A stretch of 64,000 nucleotides of DNA, from the NCBI GenBank assembly GCA_030841085.1, contig JAVEDP010000004.1, forward strand, positions 176,404 through 240,403. Reading direction: 5' to 3'. The notes under the pieces were generated by a model, which saw only the letters and a list, made by a program, of their open reading frames with translations, ran no database searches and had not been told where the DNA came from. A program made the position numbers and the translations under genes. The stretch is from Pyrinomonadaceae bacterium. GTDB lineage: Bacteria; Acidobacteriota; Blastocatellia; Pyrinomonadales; Pyrinomonadaceae. Shown here in pieces: positions 16,588-24,871 of the stretch; positions within the stretch are counted from its first letter, which is position 1, and every line of letters begins with the position of its first letter.

Positions 16588-16898
16588 AACACCTCACTTG
16601 AGCGAATTGCTTTCATTCGCTGCTGAAATTCTTCGAGTGTAAGCGCCGCACTCGGACCGCTAAGGAAAGCTGCCCAACGCTCGTCCAACACCCCGCGAAG
16701 CTGCTTCTTAGCTACTTCCCAATCAATGAAGCTCTCTTTGCCTGACTCTATTCTCTGCTCTCTTTCGTCCAACACCTGTTTGTGCCAGGGGGGCGACTCA
16801 AAATCCTCTTGGTTCCTCGTCAGATCTGCCCACAGTGCTTCCATCGCCTGAAGTTTTTCTTCAGTCGACATTTGGTCGAGTGGAAGGTTTACGCTCAT
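16584..16898 (-). CDS. Addiction-module antitoxin component (Unstab_antitox-like)
   Basis: A 104-residue protein. The first about 75 residues (MSTEEKLQAMEALWADL, PPWHKQVLDEREQRIESG, FIDWEVAKKQLR) match the putative addiction-module component family. About 30 further residues (ERWAAFLSGPSAALTLEEF) are additional and look like a second short antitoxin-type helix region. It is the first gene of a three-gene unit with the second antitoxin and the toxin. Its own dedicated toxin is not present. Confidence 0.75.
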   Translation of the reverse strand: MSVNLPLDQMSTEEKLQAMEALWADLTRNQEDFESPPWHKQVLDEREQRIESGKESFIDWEVAKKQLRGVLDERWAAFLSGPSAALTLEEFQQRMKAIRSSEVL

Positions 16899-16955
16899 GA
16901 TTTACGAATTATCTTTGAAAGCTAATATCTGCGCAAGCCTGTTGACTCACCGAAA

Positions 16956-19406
16956 CTATTCCAAGTGCTTCTTCGCCCACTCATTCAAAACGTAAAGACT
17001 CCACGGCCGCGACCAGCTCGTCTTCCCGTCGAGATAATCCTGCCAAACGCGCCGCGTTGCTTTCGCATCGAGCACCTCGCGCAACGCCGGCGACAGTTCC
17101 GACAATCCAGTCTCGACTCTTGCCTTCAATGGACCACGCAGCCACTCGGCCCAGGGAAATGTAAACCCGCGTTTCTTTTGACCCACAACATCGCTCGGCA
17201 ACAAATCGCGCAACGCCTCGACCAAAAGAGCTTTTGGCATTCCCTTCCGAAGTTTTGCCGCCTGCGGCAAGCCCGTCACAAATTCCACCAGCGGGTGGTC
17301 GAGAAACGGCACGCGCACTTCCAACGAATGGGCCATGCTCATCGAGTCAGTGTCTCTGAGCAACGTGTTCACCAGATAAGAGCGGGCTTCCATGCACGTG
17401 ACGGCCGCAAACGCGTCGAGTTCATTCGCTTGCAACGCCGTCTCCGCAAGCCAGGCACGCCATGGCGACAGCGCGCCATTCGGTTTGTTATCCACAAGCA
17501 AAGCAGCAACCTGCGCCGGCGTGAACAGCGTGCGACCAAAATAGAAAGCGTCAGGCAACGATTCACTGCTGCTCAAAATTGCGGTAAGTTTTCGCGCCAC
17601 ATCGCCTGATACAAAACGTCCGCCGGCGCCGGTCACCGCCGAGGCCACTGCCGTGCGCAGAGCTTGCGGCATGTTCGCGCCGATGGTGGCTAATCGTTGG
17701 AAGTTTGCCGTGCGCCGAAAAGTGTTGTAACCACCAAACACTTCGTCACCTCCCAAGCCGGAAAGCGTCACCTTCAAACCTGCCTGCCGCGCGCCCCAGG
17801 AAACAAAGTAAGTGTTAATGCCGTCCATGCTCGGCTGATCGAGCGCGCCGACTGCTTCCGTCAAGCGGGCCAGCATCTCGTCGCCGCTGAGCATCAACTC
17901 CTGATGCGTCGTGCCTAGAGTTGCGGCAGTGTGTCGCGCGATGTCGGCTTCGCTGAATTCTTTTTCAGGAAAGGCAACGGTGAATGTATGAACGCCGGCG
18001 GCTTCGCGGCTGGCGAGTACGGCCAGCGCGGTTGAGTCAATTCCACTGCTGAGAAAAACGCCAACCGGAACATCGGCGATCAGATGTTTGCGCACGCTGT
18101 CGGTTAACAACTGTCGAGTGCGTTGCGCCGCGTTTGCAACATCAGAGTGGTTTGAACGATGGCCATTGCTTCGCGCCTGTCTGCCTGTCCCTGTCTCACC
18201 CCGTCTCCCTGTCTCCGCATCTCCCCGTCGCGCGCCCGCAATGTTCCAATAACTCTCCGAACGAATCGCAGCGTTCGCGTCGTTGAGATCAATAGTCATC
18301 CGGTGGCCGGGCGGAAGCGAGAACACGCCTTCAATCAAAGTCATCGGCTCACTGACCGAGCCAAACAACAGATAACTTTCGACCGCGGCTTTTGAAAGCC
18401 GACGCGGCACGATACCGCTGGCGAGCAAAGTGCGGACTTCGGAAGCAAATAAGAAGCGAGTCCAATGTCCAATGTCCAATGTCCAACGTCCTTCTGAGCC
18501 AGATTGACTTTGGACTTTGGACTTTGGACTTTGGACCTCGCCTTCGGCGAAATAGTACAGCGGCTTGATGCCCAGCCGGTCGCGCGCAAGAAACAACGTA
18601 GCCGAGTGCTGATTATTGAGTGCTGGCTCCAGAGCAGAGTGCAGAGTGCTGAGTGCTGGCCCAACTGGCGAGTCCTGAGTGCTGAGTGCTGAGTGCTGAG
18701 TCTCGGACCTCGGAACTCGAAACTCGAAACTCCGCGTTTCGCGCCTGCCTTCACCCGCACTTAACCCGGAACTCGGAACTCGGAACTCGGAACTTCGCGC
18801 TTCGCGGCTTTCGGATCTCTGACCTCTGGCCTCTGACTTCTGGTCAAAGATTGCCAGCGCAAACATCCCTTCAAAATGTTCGACGCACTGCTTGCCCCAC
18901 TCTTCATAGGCATGGACCGCCACTTCAGAATCAGAACGCGTACGAATTGTGTGTCCGCGATCTTCCAATTGCTGGCGCAACTCCTGAAAGTTGTAAATCT
19001 CGCCGTTTAGCACCGCGCCAATCTGGCCGTCTTCATTGAAGACCGGCTGATGCCCGCCTTCGATGTCGATGATGCTGAGCCGCCTCATTCCAATCGAACC
19101 CGCTCCTGCGAATTTCGGATTGCGGTCCGCAAATGTCGAATTGCGGATTTCGGATTTCGAATTTCTTCTCTGTGCGTCCTCTGTGTTCTCTGTGTCTCTG
19201 TGGTGGAGTTCTTCGAAATCCGAAATCCCTTGCTCTTCCCTCTTTGCTCTTAGCTCTTCGCCCTTCAAATCCGAAATCCGAAATTCGAAATCCGAAATTC
19301 CCTCATCATCCGGTCCACGGTGATACATAGTCGGTATCATCCGCCGCACGATCGCTGGCGCATCATCCGATCCGGTCCAATCAATTACGCCGCAGATGCC
19401 ACACAT
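16956..19406 (-). CDS. asnB: Glutamine-hydrolysing asparagine synthase with several repeat-encoded insertions
   Basis: An 816-residue protein against the usual 610-650. Cys2 is the glutaminase nucleophile (MCGICG), with YHRGPDDEG at 28-36 and the ATP PP-loop FLSSGIDS at 451-458. It makes asparagine, or amidates a sugar or peptide acid, from glutamine and ATP; AsnB homologues are frequent in exopolysaccharide loci. Four blocks do not belong to the family: residues 37-100, 190-268, 291-316 and about 391-414. The first three are encoded by 7-nt arrays (AAATCCG, CTCAGCA, GGAACTC, TCCAATG/TTTGGAC) and related short repeats. All motifs flanking the insertions are intact. Confidence 0.88.
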   Translation of the reverse strand: MCGICGVIDWTGSDDAPAIVRRMIPTMYHRGPDDEGISDFEFRISDLKGEELRAKREEQGISDFEELHHRDTENTEDAQRRNSKSEIRNSTFADRNPKFAGAGSIGMRRLSIIDIEGGHQPVFNEDGQIGAVLNGEIYNFQELRQQLEDRGHTIRTRSDSEVAVHAYEEWGKQCVEHFEGMFALAIFDQKSEARGQRSESREARSSEFRVPSSGLSAGEGRRETRSFEFRVPRSETQHSALSTQDSPVGPALSTLHSALEPALNNQHSATLFLARDRLGIKPLYYFAEGEVQSPKSKVQSQSGSEGRWTLDIGHWTRFLFASEVRTLLASGIVPRRLSKAAVESYLLFGSVSEPMTLIEGVFSLPPGHRMTIDLNDANAAIRSESYWNIAGARRGDAETGRRGETGTGRQARSNGHRSNHSDVANAAQRTRQLLTDSVRKHLIADVPVGVFLSSGIDSTALAVLASREAAGVHTFTVAFPEKEFSEADIARHTAATLGTTHQELMLSGDEMLARLTEAVGALDQPSMDGINTYFVSWGARQAGLKVTLSGLGGDEVFGGYNTFRRTANFQRLATIGANMPQALRTAVASAVTGAGGRFVSGDVARKLTAILSSSESLPDAFYFGRTLFTPAQVAALLVDNKPNGALSPWRAWLAETALQANELDAFAAVTCMEARSYLVNTLLRDTDSMSMAHSLEVRVPFLDHPLVEFVTGLPQAAKLRKGMPKALLVEALRDLLPSDVVGQKKRGFTFPWAEWLRGPLKARVETGLSELSPALREVLDAKATRRVWQDYLDGKTSWSRPWSLYVLNEWAKKHLE
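18461..18536. repeat. Inverted TCCAATG and TTTGGAC 7-nt arrays inside asnB
   Basis: Four TCCAATG/TCCAACG copies (18461-18488) face four TTTGGAC copies (18508-18536) across 19 nt. They can form a hairpin of about 28 bp with G-T pairs, inside the coding region. They encode residues 291-316 of the protein. Confidence 0.9.
18671..18700. repeat. AGTGCTG 7-nt array inside asnB
   Basis: Four copies (the first AGTCCTG) on the plus strand, giving CTCAGCA on the coding strand. They encode the THSALST-like part of the second insertion. Confidence 0.9.
18768..18794. repeat. GGAACTC 7-nt array inside asnB
   Basis: Nearly four tandem GGAACTC copies encoding part of the SSEFRVPSS segment. A related TCTGACC/TCTGGCC array follows at 18817-18840. 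Confidence 0.9.
19131..19300. repeat. CGGATTT-type arrays and CTCTGTG repeat inside asnB
   Basis: Degenerate AATTTCGGATT/AAATCCG copies flank a CTCTGTGTTCTCTGTGTCTC block (19161-19203). They encode residues 37-98 of the protein, replacing the normal short loop after the GPDDEG motif. Confidence 0.85.
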
Positions 19407-19463
19407 AAGGTCTAATCTTCGAGCCGAATTACTCTTCTACCGTCCACTAATCAATAAACGAAT

Positions 19464-20453
19464 TCAGCTTTCGGCTTGCGGCTTTACAGGCTTCCCGACC
19501 ACTGCATAAAGAATCGCATGCAGTACCACCCGACCAAACCACGATTCATAACCGAACCAGGTAATGAACCGACTTTTGAAACCTGTCAGGGCAATGCCGT
19601 TACGCACAGTGCGTTTCAAATGGAATTTGTGCTGCGAGGCATCGGCTGGCGCCACGTTATAACTAATCGCATTGAGGTCTGCCGGCATATCCCCCAATTC
19701 CACCGCTCGTTTCAGGTGAGAGACTCGCGTCCAGGAAAAGCCCATTAATTCGGACGTGTAACGATCAAACGAGCCGGCGTCCGTAGCTGCTATCACCAAA
19801 TCCATCTGTACCGGCGTGCCGTACATTGGCCCATTCCGATCCAGAAAATAAGAGCCATCCGCCAGGACAAAAGGTTTGAGTCTCTTATTAATAGCGACAA
19901 TCGCATCATCGAAAATGTAATGGCGGCGAAGTCGCATTGGATCGGGAATGCAACCCCACTGATTCTTGTAACTCAACGTCAACCCGGTCATGCAGTGGAT
20001 TTTTGGCACCGGCAAAGTGATGAAAAGGTCCGTCTCATGCAGCAAACGCGTGGGCAACGGCAGCTCGTAATTGCGCCAGCCCGATTTGAAACCAATATTC
20101 TCGCGTTCTTCGTTGCAAAGGTTAACAACCTCAATGCCGAATTCTTTACCGAGGCTGAAAAGATCGTGGCCGGCAAAAGCTTCGTCGGCTGACCACGCAC
20201 CGTACCCGCCATCACTCTCTACAATTGCAATATGAGATGTGTACTCGCGTAATAGCTTCACCAGTTCCCGGATAAAGAGTGGGCATGTTGTCACTCCCTG
20301 CTTGTAGTACGGATAGGTTAGATTCGGCTTTAATGCGATCCGCGAGTCGGGACTAATGCGTGCAAGAGCACCCGTTGCTTCGAGAGCGATCTTAATTGCC
20401 TGGGACAGGTTCTCTTTGCTCGAAACGAGATGAACTTTGCGCAGATCTGACAT
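19464..20453 (-). CDS. DUF362 domain protein
   Basis: A 329-residue protein with the DUF362 pattern: an early RIALKPNLTYPYY motif, VVESDGG-like IAIVESDGG, and LFITLPVPKIHCMTGLTLSYKNQWG. Members are often found with ferredoxins or in exopolysaccharide clusters; no enzyme activity is established. No iron-sulphur cysteine cluster is visible. A hydrophobic segment near the C-terminus (WFGRVVLHAILYAVVG) could attach it to the membrane. It starts 20 nt after the GT4 gene upstream and probably shares its transcript. Confidence 0.8.
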   Translation of the reverse strand: MSDLRKVHLVSSKENLSQAIKIALEATGALARISPDSRIALKPNLTYPYYKQGVTTCPLFIRELVKLLREYTSHIAIVESDGGYGAWSADEAFAGHDLFSLGKEFGIEVVNLCNEERENIGFKSGWRNYELPLPTRLLHETDLFITLPVPKIHCMTGLTLSYKNQWGCIPDPMRLRRHYIFDDAIVAINKRLKPFVLADGSYFLDRNGPMYGTPVQMDLVIAATDAGSFDRYTSELMGFSWTRVSHLKRAVELGDMPADLNAISYNVAPADASQHKFHLKRTVRNGIALTGFKSRFITWFGYESWFGRVVLHAILYAVVGKPVKPQAES

Positions 20454-20473
20454 CGGAAAGCTTCTATGTCCTG

Positions 20474-21664
20474 TTACGCATGCGAATGAACTCCGCCCAT
20501 CGCAAATCGCGTGAACAGCGCATGATTTTGTTCAATCGTGTTCATCTGGGAAAGCCAATCAAGGCTCAATTGTCGGGCAGCGAGGGACATTACATCGTAA
20601 GTTGGCTGGTCCATCGCAATAGCTTTTTCAATTGCGTGTTGCCAGGCGCTCTCGTTATCCAACGGCAAATCCCAGCCAGCGCCTTTTTGCTCCAGCTCCC
20701 GCCAGGGTGTTTTGTCGCTAATCATCAGCGGACAACCTTTCGCAAGCGCTTCAAAGATTGCATGGCCAAAGTTTTCGCCAAGAGTGGGCAGCACGAAGAA
20801 ATGATAACCAGACAATGTATTGGGAACAGCTTGCAGCTCGACGGGCCCCCTATAGTTGGCTTGTATATTAGCCGGCAGTTTGGCTATCAAATTCTCGCAC
20901 TGCCGCCAATACTCTCGATCATCCAGGTGACCGTATATATCAAGCTCAACAGTTCCGGAAATATTGCGGAGAACTTTAAGCGTGTGCGCCAGATTTTTTA
21001 CCGGAGAGATGCGTGAAAGGTAAACCAGGCGCACTTTGCCGTCTATCTTTTTTGGGCGGGCCGACGCATCGCCGTTCAGCGGCGCGATGTGCGCGGGAAT
21101 GTTGGGTGACAAGTAGATTGTCGGCCGTTCGCCAATTACTCGTTTAATATCAGCAAGCTCCAACGCAGATGCTGCCTGCCAATTGAGACCGCGATAACAT
21201 CCCAGCCGAGTGGTAAGCTGCAAGAAAGCCCTCTTCTTCGTAGGCTTCATTTGCAACGAGCCGAATGACAGTTGACCTCGCGCGGAAATGAGAACCGGCA
21301 CCGCAGGGAACAATCCCAAGCGCCGCAACATCAGAGATCTAATCGTCAATTTTCCGAAGATGCCATTCAAGAAAATGACGTCGGGCAAAATATCCGCACA
21401 CAGATTTTCCAGCAGGGATTTAAGCCGAAAGAGAGAAAGTTGTTCGGGCGAGGCGTAATAAACCTTCGCCTTTCCCACCTGGCTCCAACGCCCCGTTTCA
21501 ATCCGTCGGTAACGCTCTGGTTCTGCCAGATCACGGTCATGCGTCAACACCCAGAACTCCAAATGATCACCGAGTGTTTCGACCAGACTGCAGATCGTGC
21601 GCAGCGTTCCGCCGTATTTGCTACCCGGCAAATAGTGATCGATTAGAATGAGAACTTTGGTCAA
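20474..21664 (-). CDS. Family 4 glycosyltransferase
   Basis: A 396-residue GT-B enzyme. The N-terminal YLPGSKYGGTLRTI matches the acceptor-side glycine-rich loop of GT4 members. The C-terminal domain has RLVYLSRISPVKN and the nucleotide-sugar binding signature PTLGENFGHAIFEALAKGCP, with Glu residues spaced as EX7E. It is a cytoplasmic enzyme adding one sugar to the lipid-linked repeat unit; the sugar is unknown. Confidence 0.85.
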   Translation of the reverse strand: MTKVLILIDHYLPGSKYGGTLRTICSLVETLGDHLEFWVLTHDRDLAEPERYRRIETGRWSQVGKAKVYYASPEQLSLFRLKSLLENLCADILPDVIFLNGIFGKLTIRSLMLRRLGLFPAVPVLISARGQLSFGSLQMKPTKKRAFLQLTTRLGCYRGLNWQAASALELADIKRVIGERPTIYLSPNIPAHIAPLNGDASARPKKIDGKVRLVYLSRISPVKNLAHTLKVLRNISGTVELDIYGHLDDREYWRQCENLIAKLPANIQANYRGPVELQAVPNTLSGYHFFVLPTLGENFGHAIFEALAKGCPLMISDKTPWRELEQKGAGWDLPLDNESAWQHAIEKAIAMDQPTYDVMSLAARQLSLDWLSQMNTIEQNHALFTRFAMGGVHSHA

Positions 21665-21724
21665 CGCCCTGCAACGCTATTAAAGCGCCGAATGTTTGTT
21701 AAGTTGAAAACTAAAAACTCTCGA

Positions 21725-22474
21725 TCATTTACCAGGGACGCCTACGAATTGCGAATTAGGTTTCCGTAGCACTACAAACAAGCTCGACCTAAATGATGCA
21801 AACACCGTCGCGCAGTTCACTATCCGTTCATAAGCCGTAAAAATCAAAAACAAAAGGCGCGAGCTCATTCCATACGAAGGTTCTTTCTCAACCAAACGCA
21901 AGTGCTCAACTTCGAAGCCCACTGCGCGAGCTAACGATCTGATCCGACGCTGCGAATTGAATCGATACCAGGTGGGATAGGGGTCGTGTCCATCGATAGC
22001 TCTCAACTTGTTCGCGGTCTTAACGTGAAATGAATGCGGAGTAAGACCAGACACTATCGCAGTGTAATGAAATCGGTTCGGCGTTCTGAAGACATAGGTT
22101 CCTCCCGATCTTAAGACTCGCCACACTTCTCTTAAATGCGCCTCGGGATTTTTGAGGTGCTCGCAAACGTAATTTGAAACGCAGGTGTCAAAGCTGTTAT
22201 CCGGAAAAGGAAATCGCTCGTCAAACACCGCCGCCGTTTCCAATGCGGTGTTGTCGAGCACTTCTTTATCAACGTCGATCCCATGCAGTTCGCCGAGCGT
22301 TTTTAAGTAGTCGGAAGTGTTGTTTGACGGCCCCGCTCCTATCTCGAGAATCTTGCCGCTGCAGTGTTGTGCCAGGATTTGAAAGAAGTCTCGCGTTCCA
22401 TCCCGGCGCCAGGATGTCTGCGGATAGAACCGCTCAAGGTAGCTTTCCTGCCAATCTTTTTGAACGGAACTCAT
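21725..22474 (-). CDS. Class I SAM-dependent methyltransferase
   Basis: A 249-residue protein with SAM-binding motif I KILEIGAGPS (41-50), an acidic GIDVDKE motif II, and the motif-IV region FDTCVSNYVCEHLKNPEAHL, followed by VWRVLRSGGTYVFRTPN. It matches the Methyltransf_11 group. In this context it probably methylates a sugar of the glycan or its terminal residue, which could cap chain growth. It is 28 nt downstream of a GT4 gene. Confidence 0.8.
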   Translation of the reverse strand: MSSVQKDWQESYLERFYPQTSWRRDGTRDFFQILAQHCSGKILEIGAGPSNNTSDYLKTLGELHGIDVDKEVLDNTALETAAVFDERFPFPDNSFDTCVSNYVCEHLKNPEAHLREVWRVLRSGGTYVFRTPNRFHYTAIVSGLTPHSFHVKTANKLRAIDGHDPYPTWYRFNSQRRIRSLARAVGFEVEHLRLVEKEPSYGMSSRLLFLIFTAYERIVNCATVFASFRSSLFVVLRKPNSQFVGVPGK

Positions 22475-22502
22475 TTCAAGGATCTGACGCTAGCGTCGCG
22501 TG

Positions 22503-23771
22503 TCAGTCATGCGCGCGGGCGGGTCTGGGCAACACTGCAGCAGTCTGTAAAGCCTTCGTGCCGGGTGCGCGTGCGGTGCCGCTGGTTAGCACATCTTCGT
22601 AAGTATCGAGAAAAACTTTTCCTGCCGCGCTTAATGAAAACCGTTCCTCAGCAACTCTGCGGCCTTCTCTTCCCATGCGCTCGCACAACGCCTGATCGTT
22701 TAGCAACTTCTCCATCGCAGCCGCCAAGGCGTCGACATCACCAACCGATGTGAGAAATCCCGTCTCACCGTCAGCGATCGCCGTAGCTGGTCCACCGCAA
22801 TCGGTGCTGACAACCGGCAATCCACTTGCCATCGCTTCCAGAATAACGATCGCCAATCCCTCTTCATTTGATGACAGAACAAAGAACATTGCGTTGCGAT
22901 ATAGCTCAGCCAATTCTTCACTTTGCTTAGGCCCAACGAGATGAACCTGGTTTGCCAGTCCAATATTCTGTAAATGGTTCTGAATCTCCGCCGAAGGCGG
23001 ATCCCCAATTAAAAGTAAGTCCGGGATTGACGGCATCGTGAGTCGGAGCTTTGCGTAGGCGTCCAGTAGCAAGCGTATATTCTTTCGCGGATCTGACAGT
23101 CGCGCCACACAAAGGATATAACTGCGCCTGACTTTTTCCGCACCAGGATGGAAAAGCGTTGTGTCCACTCCGCACGGCGCCAGCGCTATTGTTTCGCTGC
23201 CCGCGATCTCCGCAACGCTCTTGCGCGTGTATTCACTGAGCACAAGAATTCGATCAGCCAGTTCCAAAGCGCGTTTTTCATAGCGCTCCGCTATGGGAAT
23301 CATGATGGAAGACAACCCGCGCCTGAAGAATGACCCGTTCGCGACCTGGCTGGTACGATCCGCCCGAGTCGTCGTGGCCGTCCAAAGAATAATGGGCCTA
23401 TTGACGTTTTCAGCAACACACACCCAGGGAGGACTGCCAACGACGAATTGAAGCAGGTCAAATTCACTCAGATGCTCAGTTAGTTCTCTTCGGGGCCGAT
23501 AGCGTTGAAACTCAAGCTCACTTCCCCAAACTCCGAAGTGAGTAAAGCTAAGCTGACTACCAGTGATATTTTCAACGTTGGGTCGTCGAAACCATGTTGC
23601 CGGCGACTTAATTTGCACGCTCGCTTTATCCGACGCCGAAGTCGCAAGCGATATTAGCTGCGGCTCGAAGCACGCTGATTCGATCAACGTTTTGTGCAAG
23701 AACGAAACCATCGTCGTCAAGCCACCGACAAGCGACGTGTCGTTCGTGATAATCGCGACGCGTTTTTTCAT
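22503..23771 (-). CDS. Family 4 glycosyltransferase
   Basis: About 422 residues from the ATG at 23771, which overlaps the epimerase stop by 4 nt (ATGA); 16 further in-frame codons upstream lie within the epimerase gene. N-terminal GGLTTMV loop, ILCVARLSDPRKN and EEGLAIVILEAMASGLPVVS (EX7E) are clear GT4 features. The last about 20 residues are Ala/Pro-rich. It is coupled to the CDP-paratose-epimerase-like gene, suggesting it may use the sugar that enzyme makes (inference). Confidence 0.85.
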   Translation of the reverse strand: MKKRVAIITNDTSLVGGLTTMVSFLHKTLIESACFEPQLISLATSASDKASVQIKSPATWFRRPNVENITGSQLSFTHFGVWGSELEFQRYRPRRELTEHLSEFDLLQFVVGSPPWVCVAENVNRPIILWTATTTRADRTSQVANGSFFRRGLSSIMIPIAERYEKRALELADRILVLSEYTRKSVAEIAGSETIALAPCGVDTTLFHPGAEKVRRSYILCVARLSDPRKNIRLLLDAYAKLRLTMPSIPDLLLIGDPPSAEIQNHLQNIGLANQVHLVGPKQSEELAELYRNAMFFVLSSNEEGLAIVILEAMASGLPVVSTDCGGPATAIADGETGFLTSVGDVDALAAAMEKLLNDQALCERMGREGRRVAEERFSLSAAGKVFLDTYEDVLTSGTARAPGTKALQTAAVLPRPARAHD

Positions 23772-24802
23772 GCAGGAATTGCGGGACTGGCAAACATTTC
23801 GAGATTGCGTCCGACCCACTCGTGCAGGCGTTGCAGGCCTTCGTTTATATCAACTCGCGGTTGCCAACCCAGTAGTTGTTTCGCCTTGCGGATATCGGAA
23901 ACGTAGACAGGCTGATCACCGGGCCGCCAGTCTTCGAAACTATGAACTACGCCTCGCCCCGAATGTTGGCGCAGCTTTTCCATTAGTTCGAGCAAAGACA
24001 AGGTATTGTCTGGCCCGCCGCCGACATTGAAAGTCATACCGCTAACGCGATCGATGCGCTCAATCGCGGCGAGATAACAATCAATTAGGTCGTCAATAAA
24101 TAAAATGTCCCGGACCTGTTTGCCGCTGCCGTAAATAACCACCGGTTGCCGCGACTCGTGCGCGATCGTGAACCAGGCCACCCAACCCTGATCCTCAACG
24201 CCGAACTGGCGATACCCATAAATGCACGACTGGCGAAAGTTCACGGTGCGCAGTCCATAGATGCGCGCATAGTCGTTCATGTACTGATCGCCGGTGCCCT
24301 TGGAACAGCCATAGGGGGAATGAAAATCCAGCGGCTGCGTTTCACCGACACCGTTTGGCAATGCCGGCAGTTTGCAGCGCGTTGCTTCGCCTTCAACTTG
24401 CACGTCAGATAGTTTGCCGTAAACCTTATTGGTCGAAGCATTCAGCACGATCGCCTGCGGACTATGCTTGCGCACTGCTTCCAGCACGTTGAAAGTTCCC
24501 AACGCGTTGATTTCAAAATCTTCGCGCGGTTCGATCACCGAAGTCGTTACTGCAACCTGGGCGGCAAGATGTAACACAACCTCAAAGGCGCCATCGCTTA
24601 CGATTTGATTCATTCGTTCCGCATTACGAATGTCAGCATTGATAAACTCAAACTCGCCTTGAGTCTGCAACCATGCAAAATTCTTGACGCTGCCGCGACG
24701 GGAAAGATTATCCAGCACCGTCACCGAATGGCCGAGTTGCATAAAGCGCTGGGCGGCGTTGCAGCCAATGAAGCCGCAGCCGCCGGTTATTAGGATTTTC
24801 AT
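23768..24802 (-). CDS. NAD-dependent sugar epimerase, CDP-paratose 2-epimerase-like
   Basis: A 344-residue extended SDR: GGCGFIG at 7-13, NASTNKVYG near 120-128 in place of the usual SSA-xVYG, and a catalytic YGCSK near 175-179. STNKVYG with GTGDQYMNDY is typical of the RfbE/Tyv group, which converts CDP-paratose to CDP-tyvelose. Other CDP- or UDP-sugar epimerases share these motifs, so the substrate is tentative. It supplies an activated sugar for the glycosyltransferases around it. Confidence 0.8.
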   Translation of the reverse strand: MKILITGGCGFIGCNAAQRFMQLGHSVTVLDNLSRRGSVKNFAWLQTQGEFEFINADIRNAERMNQIVSDGAFEVVLHLAAQVAVTTSVIEPREDFEINALGTFNVLEAVRKHSPQAIVLNASTNKVYGKLSDVQVEGEATRCKLPALPNGVGETQPLDFHSPYGCSKGTGDQYMNDYARIYGLRTVNFRQSCIYGYRQFGVEDQGWVAWFTIAHESRQPVVIYGSGKQVRDILFIDDLIDCYLAAIERIDRVSGMTFNVGGGPDNTLSLLELMEKLRQHSGRGVVHSFEDWRPGDQPVYVSDIRKAKQLLGWQPRVDINEGLQRLHEWVGRNLEMFASPAIPA

Positions 24803-24871
24803 TCCGTTCTTGCGAACTGAGGACTGCCGGGTGGATTTACTTTCCCAACAATGACTCGGTTAGAAAATGGA

